The notes beneath the pieces are model-generated. The model was not told the DNA's origin. It made no database searches and saw nothing but the letters and a program-made list of their open reading frames with translations. The position numbers and the translations under genes were made by a program. Source: Mesorhizobium tamadayense (GTDB lineage Bacteria; Pseudomonadota; Alphaproteobacteria; Rhizobiales; Rhizobiaceae). Taken from it: a DNA stretch of 64,000 nucleotides. The stretch is from the NCBI RefSeq assembly GCF_003863365.1, contig NZ_RQXT01000032.1:21784-85783 (forward strand), read 5' to 3'. Shown here one piece after another: positions 25,662-37,899 of this stretch (position 1 is the first letter of the stretch; every line of letters starts with the position of its first letter).

Positions 25662-25961
25662 TCAGGCGACAACTGTCGCGATCAGCCAAAGCGCCGAGCC
25701 CAGCATCATCAGCGAGGCCTTGGCGCCGCCGGCCTTTTCCGCCGTCCGCCAGACGGCAAGGCTGAGAAAGATGTTGTAGGGCACCGGCAGGAAATGCACC
25801 GTGAGAACCAGCCACAGCGGCAGCTTCAGCCCCAGCAGGATCAGCGCCAACCCCGACGAAGCGATGTTGATCGCCGTACCCACAAGCAGCATGTCGCGCC
25901 AGAACAGCCGATCCAGAGGCGCTTTGCCTTGCCAGCGAAGTCGGAAGAAGCTGGCAAGCAT
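25662..25961 (-). CDS. Small membrane protein of unknown function
   Basis: This is a 99-residue protein with three hydrophobic segments (about residues 24-45, 50-70 and 80-98) and a basic N-terminus 'MLASFFRLRWQGKAPLDRLF'. I do not recognise a family. It starts seven bases after the stop of the upstream gene and is probably co-transcribed with it. Confidence 0.65.
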   Translation of the reverse strand: MLASFFRLRWQGKAPLDRLFWRDMLLVGTAINIASSGLALILLGLKLPLWLVLTVHFLPVPYNIFLSLAVWRTAEKAGGAKASLMMLGSALWLIATVVA

Positions 25962-25968
25962 CTGCGCT

Positions 25969-26409
25969 CTACTCCTGCCTCAGCACTTTAGTCACGGCTT
26001 GCTCGAAACGCGAGCATTCCGTCACCAGCCAGTCGGCCATAGCCGGCCAGTTGTCCTCGGCGAAACAGTTCACTCGCCACTGCGAATTGATGCCGAGGTT
26101 TTGCGCGCTCTGCTCCGGCCTGAGCTTCAGCCGTGCCTCGATTGCCGGCTGGAACGGCTTCAGCCGCGCCCAGACTTCCGTTGCGCCAAGCTTCTCGTTG
26201 CGGCCGAAGAAGACGCCGACGACATTTTCGCTGGGCGCGACATACATGGAAAGCACCAGGCCGAATTCGGACAGCCCGCGCTGCCAGAACCAGGGACCGC
26301 GCCTCGCCAGCCGGGCTCTTTCTTCTGGATGCCGCTCGGCGAACAGCGCCCAGAAGCCGCGATGACGGAACTCCGAAGCGCGGTGGCCGCCGAAGTCGAA
26401 CTCGCTCAT
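25969..26409 (-). CDS. Conserved hypothetical protein, possibly DUF4268-like
   Basis: The 146-residue soluble protein has an aromatic-rich N-terminus and the segment 'LSMYVAPSENVVGVFFGRN' followed by 'WARLKPFQPAIEARL', which resembles the DUF4268 domain found near restriction or nuclease genes. No such genes are present here, and the match is by memory only. A Trp-rich C-terminus ('NWPAMADWLVTECSRFEQ') closes the protein. It lies between gapR and the small membrane protein, on the same strand. Confidence 0.6.
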   Translation of the reverse strand: MSEFDFGGHRASEFRHRGFWALFAERHPEERARLARRGPWFWQRGLSEFGLVLSMYVAPSENVVGVFFGRNEKLGATEVWARLKPFQPAIEARLKLRPEQSAQNLGINSQWRVNCFAEDNWPAMADWLVTECSRFEQAVTKVLRQE

Positions 26410-26430
26410 GGCCGCCTCCGGCCGAGAGCC

Positions 26431-26691
26431 TTAGACCATGCCGAGCGCGGCCTTGTACAGATCGAGGATCGACTCCTCCTCCTGGCGCTCGGCCTGGTCT
26501 TTCTTGCGCAGCCGGATGATGGTGCGGATCGCCTTGGTGTCGAAGCCGGTGCCCTTGGCCTCGCCATAGACGTCCTTGATGTCGTCGGAAATCGTCTTCT
26601 TTTCTTCCTCGAGCCGCTCGATGCGCTCGATGATGGCGCGCAGCTGGCCGGCGGCAACAGTCTGGCTGGTCTCGGTGATCTCGTCGGCCAT
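26431..26691 (-). CDS. gapR: GapR-like (DUF2312) nucleoid-associated protein
   Basis: The 86-residue protein matches DUF2312/UPF0335, the family of Caulobacter GapR: 'GQLRAIIERIERLEEEKKTI' (about residues 15-34) forms the long N-terminal helix, then 'DIKDVYGEAKGTGFDTKAIR' and 'TIIRLRKKDQAERQEEE'. GapR clamps overtwisted DNA ahead of polymerases and assists gyrase and topoisomerase IV. The spacing and length fit the family exactly. The 150 bases upstream, between it and the pyruvate carboxylase end, hold no recognised element. Confidence 0.88.
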   Translation of the reverse strand: MADEITETSQTVAAGQLRAIIERIERLEEEKKTISDDIKDVYGEAKGTGFDTKAIRTIIRLRKKDQAERQEEESILDLYKAALGMV

Positions 26692-26843
26692 TTTTCTCTC
26701 CGCGTTTTTTGCGCCACGGCGATTCCCGCCCCGGCAAAATTGGAGCGGGTTCGATGCCCGAGCAGGCGCGGCTGGTCAAGACATTATCGATGCGGGATGA
26801 AGGGTTACTGCCAGCCGCCCTTCACAGCCCTCGATCTTGTCCG

Positions 26844-30302
<3,459 letters not shown>

Positions 30303-30515
30303 GGACTGGGCTCCAGCAGCGGAAAGTGAGGTGAACGGCGCAATGATTAGCGTGAAAATGCTGCAGCGCAAACAAAATCGCGCGACAGCTAAAACGATTT
30401 AAATCGCTCGTTTGCGCCAAAACGCCGCTATTCTTCCGCCCGACGGTTCAAGGAGCGGTTTGCAGGCGTTGTCATGAAGGTTGGCGCCTCGAGTGGGGGA
30501 AAAGCATCCGCCAAT

Positions 30516-30545
30516 GAAAAATGCCCGGCGCAGAGCGCCGGGCAT
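30516..30545 (-). terminator. Terminator after the livJ/braC gene
   Basis: Perfect 11-bp arms ATGCCCGGCGC (30521-30531) and GCGCCGGGCAT (30535-30545) with loop AGA; on the minus strand the stem ends in TTTT. It lies about 27 bases after the stop of the binding-protein gene and separates it from pyc. Confidence 0.9.
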
Positions 30546-30571
30546 CCGAAAAGTCGGCTCTGTTTGCCGGC

Positions 30572-31690
30572 TTATTTCTCGAAGTAGCTGTACTTGCCGT
30601 CCTCGCCCTTCTTCCACTCGTAGACGACATAGTCCGGACGGGTGATGTCGCCCTTGGAGTCGTAGCCGATCTCGCCGATCGCCGTCTTCCACGGACCGCC
30701 CGACTTGATCAACTCGGCGACCTTCTGCGCGTCGTCGGCGGAGCCGACCTTGGCGATGGCCTGCGTGATGATCTGGATGGCGGCGTAGGAGTAGAGCGTG
30801 TAGGCTTCCGGCTCGAAGCCGGCGGCGCGGAACTTCTCCACGACTTCCTTGGCGGCCGGATTCTTGCGCGGATCCGGAGCGAAGGTGTTGAGCGTGCCGG
30901 CAACGGCGTCGCCGGCGATCGAGGCCAGTTCGTTGGAGACGATGCCGTCGCCCGAGAACAGCGGCGCCTTCAGGCCCTGGTCGGCCGACTGGCGGATGAT
31001 CAGGCCGGCCTCGGTGTGCAGGCCGCCCCAGTAGATCAGGGTGACGCCGCTTTCCTTCATCTTGGCGATGAGCGCCGAGAAGTCCTTGTCGCCGACATTC
31101 ACGCCTTCATACAACACTTCCGTGACGCCATTGGCGTTCAGGTTCTTCTTGGTCTCGTCCGCGAGGCCCTGGCCGTAAGGCGTCTTGTCGTGGATGATGG
31201 CGATCTTGGCGTCTTTGAAGTTCTTGGCGATGTAGTCGCCCGCCACCTTGCCCTGCTGGTCGTCGCGACCGCAGGTGCGGAAGGTGTTCCACAGGCCGCG
31301 CTCGGTGAGCTTCGGATTGGTCGCGGCCGGCGTCATAACGAGGATGCCGTTCTCCGCATAGACTTCCGACGCGGGAATGGTCACGCCCGAGTTGAAGTGG
31401 CCGTCGACGAACTTGACGCCGTCGGCGACGAACTTATTGGCGACCGAAATGCCCTGCTTGGGATCGGAGACGTCGTCGCCGATCTCAAGCTTGAGCTGCT
31501 GCCCATTGATGCCGCCCGCCGCATTGATGTCGGCGACCGCCTGTTCCGCGCCCTTCTGCAACTGCGCGCCGAAGGCGGCGTTCGGACCGGTGATCGGGCC
31601 GGCGACGCCGATCAGGATGTCGGCCCACGCGCTGCCGCTGAACGCGATGAACGCGGTCAGCGCCACGGCGGACAAAAGTGATTTTTTCAT
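30572..31690 (-). CDS. braC: Branched-chain amino-acid ABC transporter, periplasmic binding protein
   Basis: The 372-residue LIV-binding protein has a signal peptide (residues 1-23, ending SAWA) and the type I periplasmic-binding fold: 'ILIGVAGPITGPNAAFGAQL' at the mature N-terminus, 'KFVDGHFNSGVTIPASEVYA', 'TFRTCGRDDQQGKVAGDYI' and 'AIIHDKTPYGQGLADETKKN'. It is the last gene of the liv unit, 137 bases after the DUF6867 gene, and may have its own promoter in that gap so that it can be made in excess over the membrane components. Related rhizobial BraC proteins bind a broad set of amino acids. Confidence 0.93.
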   Translation of the reverse strand: MKKSLLSAVALTAFIAFSGSAWADILIGVAGPITGPNAAFGAQLQKGAEQAVADINAAGGINGQQLKLEIGDDVSDPKQGISVANKFVADGVKFVDGHFNSGVTIPASEVYAENGILVMTPAATNPKLTERGLWNTFRTCGRDDQQGKVAGDYIAKNFKDAKIAIIHDKTPYGQGLADETKKNLNANGVTEVLYEGVNVGDKDFSALIAKMKESGVTLIYWGGLHTEAGLIIRQSADQGLKAPLFSGDGIVSNELASIAGDAVAGTLNTFAPDPRKNPAAKEVVEKFRAAGFEPEAYTLYSYAAIQIITQAIAKVGSADDAQKVAELIKSGGPWKTAIGEIGYDSKGDITRPDYVVYEWKKGEDGKYSYFEK

Positions 31691-31827
31691 TGAAACGCTC
31701 CCATTTACGGAGTGGGCGTGGATGATACTTTCATGCGATGCCCACCCTTATCGCAGAAAGCATAGAATGCCGATTTTCAGGCACTTGTCACGCCGATTCA
31801 TCCCTGAAACGACGTTAAGCATGAACC

Positions 31828-32175
31828 TCAACCCTTCGGTTTCCAGCTCAATAGGGAAGCTCTTTCGTAGAGCCAGTTGTATTGCGTGACCATCTGGTTG
31901 GTGCGCGTGTATTGATAGCCGAGGAAGCCGAATATCATCAGCACGATGGTATCGACGATGTAATAATGCAGCGAGAACATCGTGCTCCAGAACAGCGCAT
32001 GATGGATGAACCTTACCCCGATGCCGAGGCCAAGCATGTAAAGGAACAGGCGGACGTGGGTGCCCCAGGTCCGGGCCACGGCCTTGCCGGTCATCCACGC
32101 CGCCCCGCCGCCGAGCAGGCCCGTGACGAACAGAAAATGCCAGATCGAGGCTTCTTCGTAGAGAATGCCATGCAT
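31828..32175 (-). CDS. DUF6867-type membrane protein of the liv operon
   Basis: The 115-residue protein has four hydrophobic segments ('IWHFLFVTGLLGGGAAWMTG', 'VRLFLYMLGLGIGVRFIHHA', 'YYIVDTIVLMIFGFLGYQYT'). Small proteins of this type occur with BraC/Liv transporters in the Rhizobiales and are annotated as DUF6867; their role is unknown. It begins 18 bases after livF ends and is on the same strand. It may be an accessory membrane subunit, but that is only guilt by association. Confidence 0.8.
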   Translation of the reverse strand: MHGILYEEASIWHFLFVTGLLGGGAAWMTGKAVARTWGTHVRLFLYMLGLGIGVRFIHHALFWSTMFSLHYYIVDTIVLMIFGFLGYQYTRTNQMVTQYNWLYERASLLSWKPKG

Positions 32176-32193
32176 GAGTGGTGTCTCCCGACC

Positions 32194-32922
32194 TTAGTGA
32201 TGGCCGCCTTCGAGATAGGCGGCGCGCACTTCCGGATTGGCGAGCAGCTCCTTGCCGGTGCCGCTCATCGTCACATTGCCGTTGACCATGACGTAGCCGC
32301 GATCGGCGAGCTTGAGCGCGCCAAAGGCGTTCTGCTCGACCAGGAACACGGTCAATCCTTGTGTCTTGTTCAGCGCGCGAATGGCGTCGAAGATCTGCTT
32401 GACGATCAGCGGAGCCAACCCAAGCGAGGGCTCGTCGAGCAGAAGCAGCTTCGGCCGCGCCATCAGCGCGCGCGCGATCGACAGCATCTGCTGCTCGCCG
32501 CCCGACAGCGTGCCGCCGCGCTGGCCGATGCGCTCCTTGAGGCGCGGGAACAACGTGAACACCTTCTCGGCATCCTCGTCAAAGTGCTGGAGGTTGTCGA
32601 GACTGGCACCCATCTGCAGGTTTTCCATCACCGTCATGCGCGGGAAGATGCGGCGTCCTTCCGGCGACTGCGCGATGCGCATGCGGGCGATCTCGTGCGT
32701 CGGCATCTGGGTGATGTTGGTGCCCGCGAAGGTGATGGTGCCGGCGCGGGCGCGGGGCGCGCCGAAGATGGTCATCATCAGCGTCGACTTGCCAGCGCCA
32801 TTGGCGCCGATCAGCGCCACGATCTCACCCTGGTTGACGGTAACGTCGACGCCGTTCAGCGCCCGGATGTTGCCGTAATAGGTCTGCACGCCCTTGATAT
32901 CGAGCAGCGTTGCGCCGGCCAT
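32194..32922 (-). CDS. livF: Branched-chain amino-acid ABC transporter ATPase LivF
   Basis: The 242-residue ATPase has Walker A 'GANGAGKSTLMMTIFG' (about residues 38-53), signature 'LSGGEQQMLSIARALM' and Walker B 'KLLLLDEPSLGLAPL' characteristic of LivF ('LGLAP'). Its ATG overlaps the stop of livG by one base (TAATG), so translation is coupled. It pairs with LivG to energise the LivH/LivM channel. Confidence 0.95.
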   Translation of the reverse strand: MAGATLLDIKGVQTYYGNIRALNGVDVTVNQGEIVALIGANGAGKSTLMMTIFGAPRARAGTITFAGTNITQMPTHEIARMRIAQSPEGRRIFPRMTVMENLQMGASLDNLQHFDEDAEKVFTLFPRLKERIGQRGGTLSGGEQQMLSIARALMARPKLLLLDEPSLGLAPLIVKQIFDAIRALNKTQGLTVFLVEQNAFGALKLADRGYVMVNGNVTMSGTGKELLANPEVRAAYLEGGHH

Positions 32923-34037
32923 TATTTACGCCCTCCGCGCGGCTTTGCTGTCGAGGATTTCGCGGCCGGCTTAGCCGGCGAGGTGGATTTTTTGGCGGCC
33001 GGCTTCGGCTTCACCGCAGGCTTGCGCGCATCGACCTGAGCCGCTTTCGAGGCGCCCTTCGATACCGTGACGCGCTCGCCTTCACTGTGGCCGATCGTGT
33101 CTGTCACCGGTCCGGCGAGAAAGGAAGACGACGAACCGGGGCCATGCTCGGAGTCGGGGCCGGTGTCGAGCTGTTCGATGACGTCCTCGTCGCCGACTTC
33201 GGTGAGCACGGTCTCGACCTCTTCGTCGTCGACGCCGAGATAGGCGGCAATGACGCGCGGGTCGGTCCTTACCGACTGCGGATTGCCGTCGGAGATCTTG
33301 CGGCCGTATTCGAGCACGACGACGTGGTCGGAAATCTGCATGACCACCGACATGTCGTGCTCGATCAAAAGGATCGAGGTGCCGGTGTTGTCCTTGATGT
33401 CCATCAGGAGCTGATTGAGCGAGGCGGATTCCTTCGGGTTGAGGCCGGCGGCCGGCTCGTCGAGGCACAGCAGCTCAGGTCCTGTGCACATGGCGCGCGC
33501 GATCTCCAGACGGCGCTGCGCGCCATAGGGCAGGTCGCCGGCCGGGTCGTCGGCGCGATCGACGAGGTCGGCCTTCTCCAGCCAGTGCCTGGCGAGGTCG
33601 ATCGATTCGGCCGAGGCCTGGCGATAGCTCGGAAAGCCGAACAGGCCGAGCAAGGTGTAGCCCGAGGCCTTCATCAGCTTGTTGTGCTGGGCGACCAGCA
33701 GGTTTTCGAGCAGCGTCATGCCCGAAAACAGGCGGATGTTCTGGAAGGTGCGCGCCACCTTGGCGCGCGCCGGGATCTCGTGGTTGGGCAGGCGCTCGAG
33801 CAGATAGGTCGAGCCGTCGCCCCGGCTGAGCGTGATCATGCCCTCCGTCGGCTTGTAGAAGCCAGTAATACAGTTGAACACCGTCGTCTTGCCGGCGCCG
33901 TTTGGTCCGATCAGCGCGGTGATCTCTCCGCGCTTGGCCTGGAAGGACAGATCGCCGATGGCGACCAGGCCGCCGAATTTCATCGACAGATGCTCGACCT
34001 GCAGAATGAGATCGCCTGCGGAAGCTTGCCCGTTCAT
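32922..34037 (-). CDS. livG: Branched-chain amino-acid ABC transporter ATPase LivG with long basic tail
   Basis: The 371-residue protein has a normal LivG ATPase over about residues 1-268: Walker A 'GPNGAGKTTVFNCITG', 'AKVARTFQNIRLFSGMTLLE', signature 'LPYGAQRRLEIARAM', Walker B 'LLCLDEPAAGLNPKES'. The final 103 residues after 'VIAAYLG' are unusual: first acidic (DDEEVETVL...), then Ser/Gly, then a Lys/Ala/Pro-rich histone-like tail ('KPAAKKSTSPAKPAAKSSTA'). The start at 34037 overlaps the livM stop by one base. Standard LivG is about 250-260 residues, so the tail is an added element of unknown role. Confidence 0.93.
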   Translation of the reverse strand: MNGQASAGDLILQVEHLSMKFGGLVAIGDLSFQAKRGEITALIGPNGAGKTTVFNCITGFYKPTEGMITLSRGDGSTYLLERLPNHEIPARAKVARTFQNIRLFSGMTLLENLLVAQHNKLMKASGYTLLGLFGFPSYRQASAESIDLARHWLEKADLVDRADDPAGDLPYGAQRRLEIARAMCTGPELLCLDEPAAGLNPKESASLNQLLMDIKDNTGTSILLIEHDMSVVMQISDHVVVLEYGRKISDGNPQSVRTDPRVIAAYLGVDDEEVETVLTEVGDEDVIEQLDTGPDSEHGPGSSSSFLAGPVTDTIGHSEGERVTVSKGASKAAQVDARKPAVKPKPAAKKSTSPAKPAAKSSTAKPRGGRK

Positions 34038-35632
34038 CAGCCATGGCCCTCCTTGGTGAAGGAGCCTGAGACCGCTTTTCGCTTCTTCAGGAAGGCTGTC
34101 GGTTCCCGGCTGCCGACGAAGCCGCGCGGCTTCCACAGCATGACGATCACCATGGCCATGCCGAACAGAAGCATGCGGTAGAGCTCCGGCGTGAAATCGG
34201 GACCGAAGATCCGCTTCAGGAAGTCGAGTTCGCGCAATGCTTCAGTGCCGCCGATCATCACCAGCGCCGCCACGGCGATGCCGGGCAGCGAGCCCATGCC
34301 GCCGAGCACGACGATGGCAAGGACGATCGCCGATTCCAGGAAGACGAAGGATTCGGGGCTGACGAAGCCTTGCCGGGCTGCGAAGAACGAGCCGGCGAAA
34401 CCGCCGAACATGGCGCCGGTGGCGAAAGCGGTGAGCTTGGTGGTGGTGGTGTTGATGCCGAGCGAGCGGCAGGCGATCTCGTCCTCGCGCAGCGCTTCCC
34501 AGGCCCGGCCGACCGGCAGCCGGCGAAGCCTGATGGTGACGAAGGCGGTCAAAAGACAGAGTCCGAGGATCAGATAGTAAAGGAATATCTTGTAATAGGC
34601 ACTCGATGTGGCGATGTTCAACACCTTGGCGATGTAGTTCGGGTCAGAGACGTTGAACGATATCAGTCCGAAGAAGGAGACCTTCGGAATGCCGGATACG
34701 CCGGCCGAGCCGTTGGTCACCTCGCGCCAGTTGATCAGCACCAGGCGGATGATCTCGCCGAAGGCGAGCGTCACGATCGCCAGGTAGTCGCCGCGAAGCC
34801 TGAGCACCGGGAAGCCGAGCATGACGCCCCAGAAGGCGGCCATGCAGCCGGCGGCCGGAAGCAGGATCCAGAACGACAGGCCGAAATGCGTGCCGAGCAG
34901 CGCGTAGGCATAGGCCCCGACCGCATAGAAGGCGACGTAGCCGAGATCGAGCAGGCCGGCCAACCCGATGACGATATTGAGCCCCCAGGCCAGCATCACA
35001 TAGATCAGGATCTGGATGCCGAAATTGTCGACCCACTTCAGCGAGCCTTGGAACCCTCCGGCTACAGATCCTGAATATAGCGCGAGCGTCAGGACGACGA
35101 CGACCGGATACAACGCCAGCGCGCTGACGCCCAATGCCGAGAAGTGATCGTGAATGAAGCTGCGGAAGTAAAACATCACCGAAGCTACGGCATAGATAAT
35201 GGCCAGCGCCCGTAGGAACCGCGCATAGCCGGCAAGGTCCGGCCCCAGCAGTCCATCGAGGGAGCCGGCCAACGCCAACAGCGCGACCGCTATGATGATG
35301 GCCGCAAACAAATACGGGATTCGGAAGAAGCGCGTCGCCATGCTCTCCGGCAGCAGGCCGGTGGCAACATCGGCGACCTTTAGGCTGGCCAAGAAGGGTT
35401 GGGCATAGGCGACGTAGAGGAAGCGTCCGACGGCGGTGAGGATAACCACCAGGGCAAGTAGTCCCCAGCGCTGCACCAGGATCAGCTCGTTGGAGATGTT
35501 CTGGTCGGTTCTCAACCCGATGAACAGCACGAACAGGCCAAGCGCGATGGCGCCGGCATAGAGCGCTTCGCGGAAAGCGCGCTGCATGGGAGGGACAACG
35601 ATGTCGCGCTCCGGAGATGCGGTAACGGCCAT
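34037..35632 (-). CDS. livM: Branched-chain amino-acid ABC transporter permease LivM
   Basis: The 531-residue permease has a C-terminal LivM core (about residues 200-500) with 'IQILIYVMLAWGLNIVIGLA', 'GAYAYALLGTHFGLSFW' and the EAA-like loop 'GRAWEALREDEIACRSLGIN'. The N-terminal 200 residues add several hydrophobic segments, making it longer than the E. coli protein (about 425), as seen in rhizobial BraE-like proteins. It starts five bases after livH ends and overlaps livG by one base. Confidence 0.93.
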   Translation of the reverse strand: MAVTASPERDIVVPPMQRAFREALYAGAIALGLFVLFIGLRTDQNISNELILVQRWGLLALVVILTAVGRFLYVAYAQPFLASLKVADVATGLLPESMATRFFRIPYLFAAIIIAVALLALAGSLDGLLGPDLAGYARFLRALAIIYAVASVMFYFRSFIHDHFSALGVSALALYPVVVVLTLALYSGSVAGGFQGSLKWVDNFGIQILIYVMLAWGLNIVIGLAGLLDLGYVAFYAVGAYAYALLGTHFGLSFWILLPAAGCMAAFWGVMLGFPVLRLRGDYLAIVTLAFGEIIRLVLINWREVTNGSAGVSGIPKVSFFGLISFNVSDPNYIAKVLNIATSSAYYKIFLYYLILGLCLLTAFVTIRLRRLPVGRAWEALREDEIACRSLGINTTTTKLTAFATGAMFGGFAGSFFAARQGFVSPESFVFLESAIVLAIVVLGGMGSLPGIAVAALVMIGGTEALRELDFLKRIFGPDFTPELYRMLLFGMAMVIVMLWKPRGFVGSREPTAFLKKRKAVSGSFTKEGHG

Positions 35633-35637
35633 GAGGA

Positions 35638-36540
35638 TCAGACCTTTTCGACTTCAGGCCGGCCCAGGATGCCGGAAGGCAGGAAGATGAGCACGATCGC
35701 CAGGATCGAGAAGGCTGCGACGTCCTTGTAGTCGATCGAGAAATAGGCCGACCACATGCTCTCGATGAAGCCGATCAGCAGCCCGCCGAGTACCGCGCCG
35801 GGCAGCGAGCCGATGCCGCCGAGCACCGCTGCCGTGAAGGCCTTGACGCCCGGCACGAAGCCGTCGGAGAAGACCACGACGCCGTAATACATCAGGAACA
35901 GCGTGCCGGCGACCGCGGCAAGCGCGGCGCCCATGATGAAGGTGATGGAGATGGTGCGGTCGACGTCGATGCCAAGCAGCGCCGCCATCTTGCGGTCCTG
36001 CTCGCAGGCACGCTGCGCCCGCCCCAATGCCGTCCTGTTGACAAGATACCAGAAGATCGCCAGCAGCGCGGCGGTGACCAGCACGATGACGATCTGCTTC
36101 AGCGAGACGCTGATGCCGTCGATCGTGTAGACTTGGCTGACCATCGGCGGGATCGGCTTGTTGCGCGGCCCTTGCGTGACCTGCACGAAGTTAGACAGCG
36201 CGATCGACATGCCGATGGCGGTGATCAGCGGCGCCAGCCGGAACGATCCGCGCAGCGGCCGGTAGGCCACCTTCTCGATCGTCCAGTTGTACAGACTGGT
36301 CAAAAGCATCGCCACGATCATCATGATCAGAAGCGCCACCACCACCGGCACGGAATAGAACAACGCGCCGAGGAGGAGAAAAACGATGAGGGCTGCGAAG
36401 GCGCCGACCATGAAGATGTCGCCATGGGCGAAATTGATCATGCCGATGATGCCGTAGACCATCGTGTAGCCGATCGCGATCAGCCCGTAGATAGATCCCA
36501 GCGTCAGCCCATTGATAAGCTGCTGGACGAAGTACTGCAT
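35638..36540 (-). CDS. livH: Branched-chain amino-acid ABC transporter permease LivH
   Basis: The 300-residue permease shows 'QQLINGLTLGSIYGLIAIGY' at the N-terminus, 'GMINFAHGDIFMVGAFAALI' and the cytoplasmic loop 'RAQRACEQDRKMAALLGIDV' that contacts the ATPases. The start at 36540 (MQYFVQQLING) was chosen by family alignment; GGGGAG lies 11 bases upstream. It is the first gene of the liv operon, livH-livM-livG-livF-DUF6867-braC. Confidence 0.93.
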   Translation of the reverse strand: MQYFVQQLINGLTLGSIYGLIAIGYTMVYGIIGMINFAHGDIFMVGAFAALIVFLLLGALFYSVPVVVALLIMMIVAMLLTSLYNWTIEKVAYRPLRGSFRLAPLITAIGMSIALSNFVQVTQGPRNKPIPPMVSQVYTIDGISVSLKQIVIVLVTAALLAIFWYLVNRTALGRAQRACEQDRKMAALLGIDVDRTISITFIMGAALAAVAGTLFLMYYGVVVFSDGFVPGVKAFTAAVLGGIGSLPGAVLGGLLIGFIESMWSAYFSIDYKDVAAFSILAIVLIFLPSGILGRPEVEKV

Positions 36541-36882
36541 ATTTATGCGGCTCCCCTGGAATGTCGCCCCGTTTCCGGGTCGCACCCCTTTTCATATTTC
36601 CCCTAGTCGTAAAGTTTCGAGCCCGGATTGCAACGTGATTTTTCAATCGCCGGACGTGGTTTGGAAGCACGCCACCCGATTGCCCGTTTTTTCGCATCCA
36701 GGCCCTGGACTATCGCGGACCCTATCATTGGCACAACGCAATGTCTTTGACGATTCAGCCGTATCATGCTCGCCATTTCGAAGAAACCGCCGTCAAAATA
36801 AGTTGAAGAGCGGATTTCTTGCATCAATGGAAGCGGTCCATTTTGCGCGGAATGCCTTCCGCCGGGTGAGGGGGGGTGACGG
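36541..36882. other. Intergenic region upstream of livH
   Basis: These 342 bases separate the liv operon from the hydroxyproline operon, both on the minus strand. The region must contain the liv promoter. The one ORF across it (36603-36902, minus) lacks a ribosome-binding site and any family resemblance, so I do not call it. No strong hairpin or repeat was found. Confidence 0.5.
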
Positions 36883-37884
36883 TTACGTGACGATGAACCC
36901 ATGCGCGAACGGATCGCGGTCGTCGATGAAGATGGTGTTCAGTCCGGTCATGCGCGCCCAGCCGCCGATCGACGGGATGATGGCCGGCTTGCCGGCCACG
37001 CTGACCTCTTTTTCGACCCTGCCCTTGAACAGCGAACCGATGATCGATTCATGCACGAAGCTGTCGCCGGCCTTGAGCTTGCCCTTGGCATGGAGCTGCG
37101 CCATGCGCGCCGAGGTGCCTGTGCCGCAAGGCGAACGGTCGATCGCCTTGTCGCCGTAGAAGACGGCGTTGCGCCCATCCGCCTCTGCATGCTTCGGCTT
37201 GCCGGTCCACAGCATGTGCGACAGCCGGTTGATGCCGGGATTCTCCGGATGGACGAATGGGTATTTCTCGTTGAGGCGCTGGCGCACCACCGGGCTCCAG
37301 GCGATGAGGTCGCCGGCCGAATGGTCGGCCATGTCGCGGTAGTTCTCCTGCGGCTCGACGACGGCGTAGAAATTGCCGCCATAGGCGACATCGACGCTGA
37401 TCTCGCCAAGCACCGGGCACTCCACGGTCAATCCTTCGGCATAGAGGAAGGACGGCACGTTGGTGATGCGCACCTCCTCGACATATTCGCCGACTTGGCT
37501 GTATTCGGCGACGACAAGGCCGGCCGGCGTGTCGAGCCTGAGCACGCCCGGCGTCTTCGGCTTCACCAGTCCGTGCTCGACGGCAAAAGTGACGGTGCCG
37601 ATCGTGCCGTGGCCGCACATCGGCAGGCAGCCCGAGGTCTCGATGAACAGGATGGCGATGTCGCAGTCCTCGCGCGTCGGCGGATAGAGGATCGAGCCCG
37701 ACATCACGTCATGGCCGCGCGGCTCGAACATCAGCCCGGTGCGGATCCAGTCATATTCGGCGAGGAAATGCGCGCGCCGCTCCATCATTGTCGATCCCTG
37801 GAGCAGCGGCCCGCCGCCGGCGACCAGCCGCACCGGATTGCCGCAGGTGTGGCCGTCGATGCAGAAGAATGATTTCTTGGCCAT
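36883..37884 (-). CDS. 4-hydroxyproline 2-epimerase (proline racemase family)
   Basis: The 333-residue enzyme interconverts trans-4-hydroxy-L-proline and cis-4-hydroxy-D-proline, the first step of hydroxyproline use. The two catalytic cysteines are present: Cys90 in 'LPMCGHGTIG' and Cys253 in 'DRSPCGTGTSAR', which distinguishes it from the Cys/Thr dehydratase branch. It is the last gene of the operon, 15 bases after the dehydrogenase, and downstream of the deaminase. Context (dehydrogenase, DapA-like deaminase, GntR) favours hydroxyproline over proline as substrate. Confidence 0.92.
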   Translation of the reverse strand: MAKKSFFCIDGHTCGNPVRLVAGGGPLLQGSTMMERRAHFLAEYDWIRTGLMFEPRGHDVMSGSILYPPTREDCDIAILFIETSGCLPMCGHGTIGTVTFAVEHGLVKPKTPGVLRLDTPAGLVVAEYSQVGEYVEEVRITNVPSFLYAEGLTVECPVLGEISVDVAYGGNFYAVVEPQENYRDMADHSAGDLIAWSPVVRQRLNEKYPFVHPENPGINRLSHMLWTGKPKHAEADGRNAVFYGDKAIDRSPCGTGTSARMAQLHAKGKLKAGDSFVHESIIGSLFKGRVEKEVSVAGKPAIIPSIGGWARMTGLNTIFIDDRDPFAHGFIVT

Positions 37885-37899
37885 GATGCTCTCTTGATG

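Noticed and set aside
36603..36902. A 99-codon open frame upstream of livH
   Set aside because: It has no ribosome-binding site or family resemblance, and the composition differs from coding neighbours.
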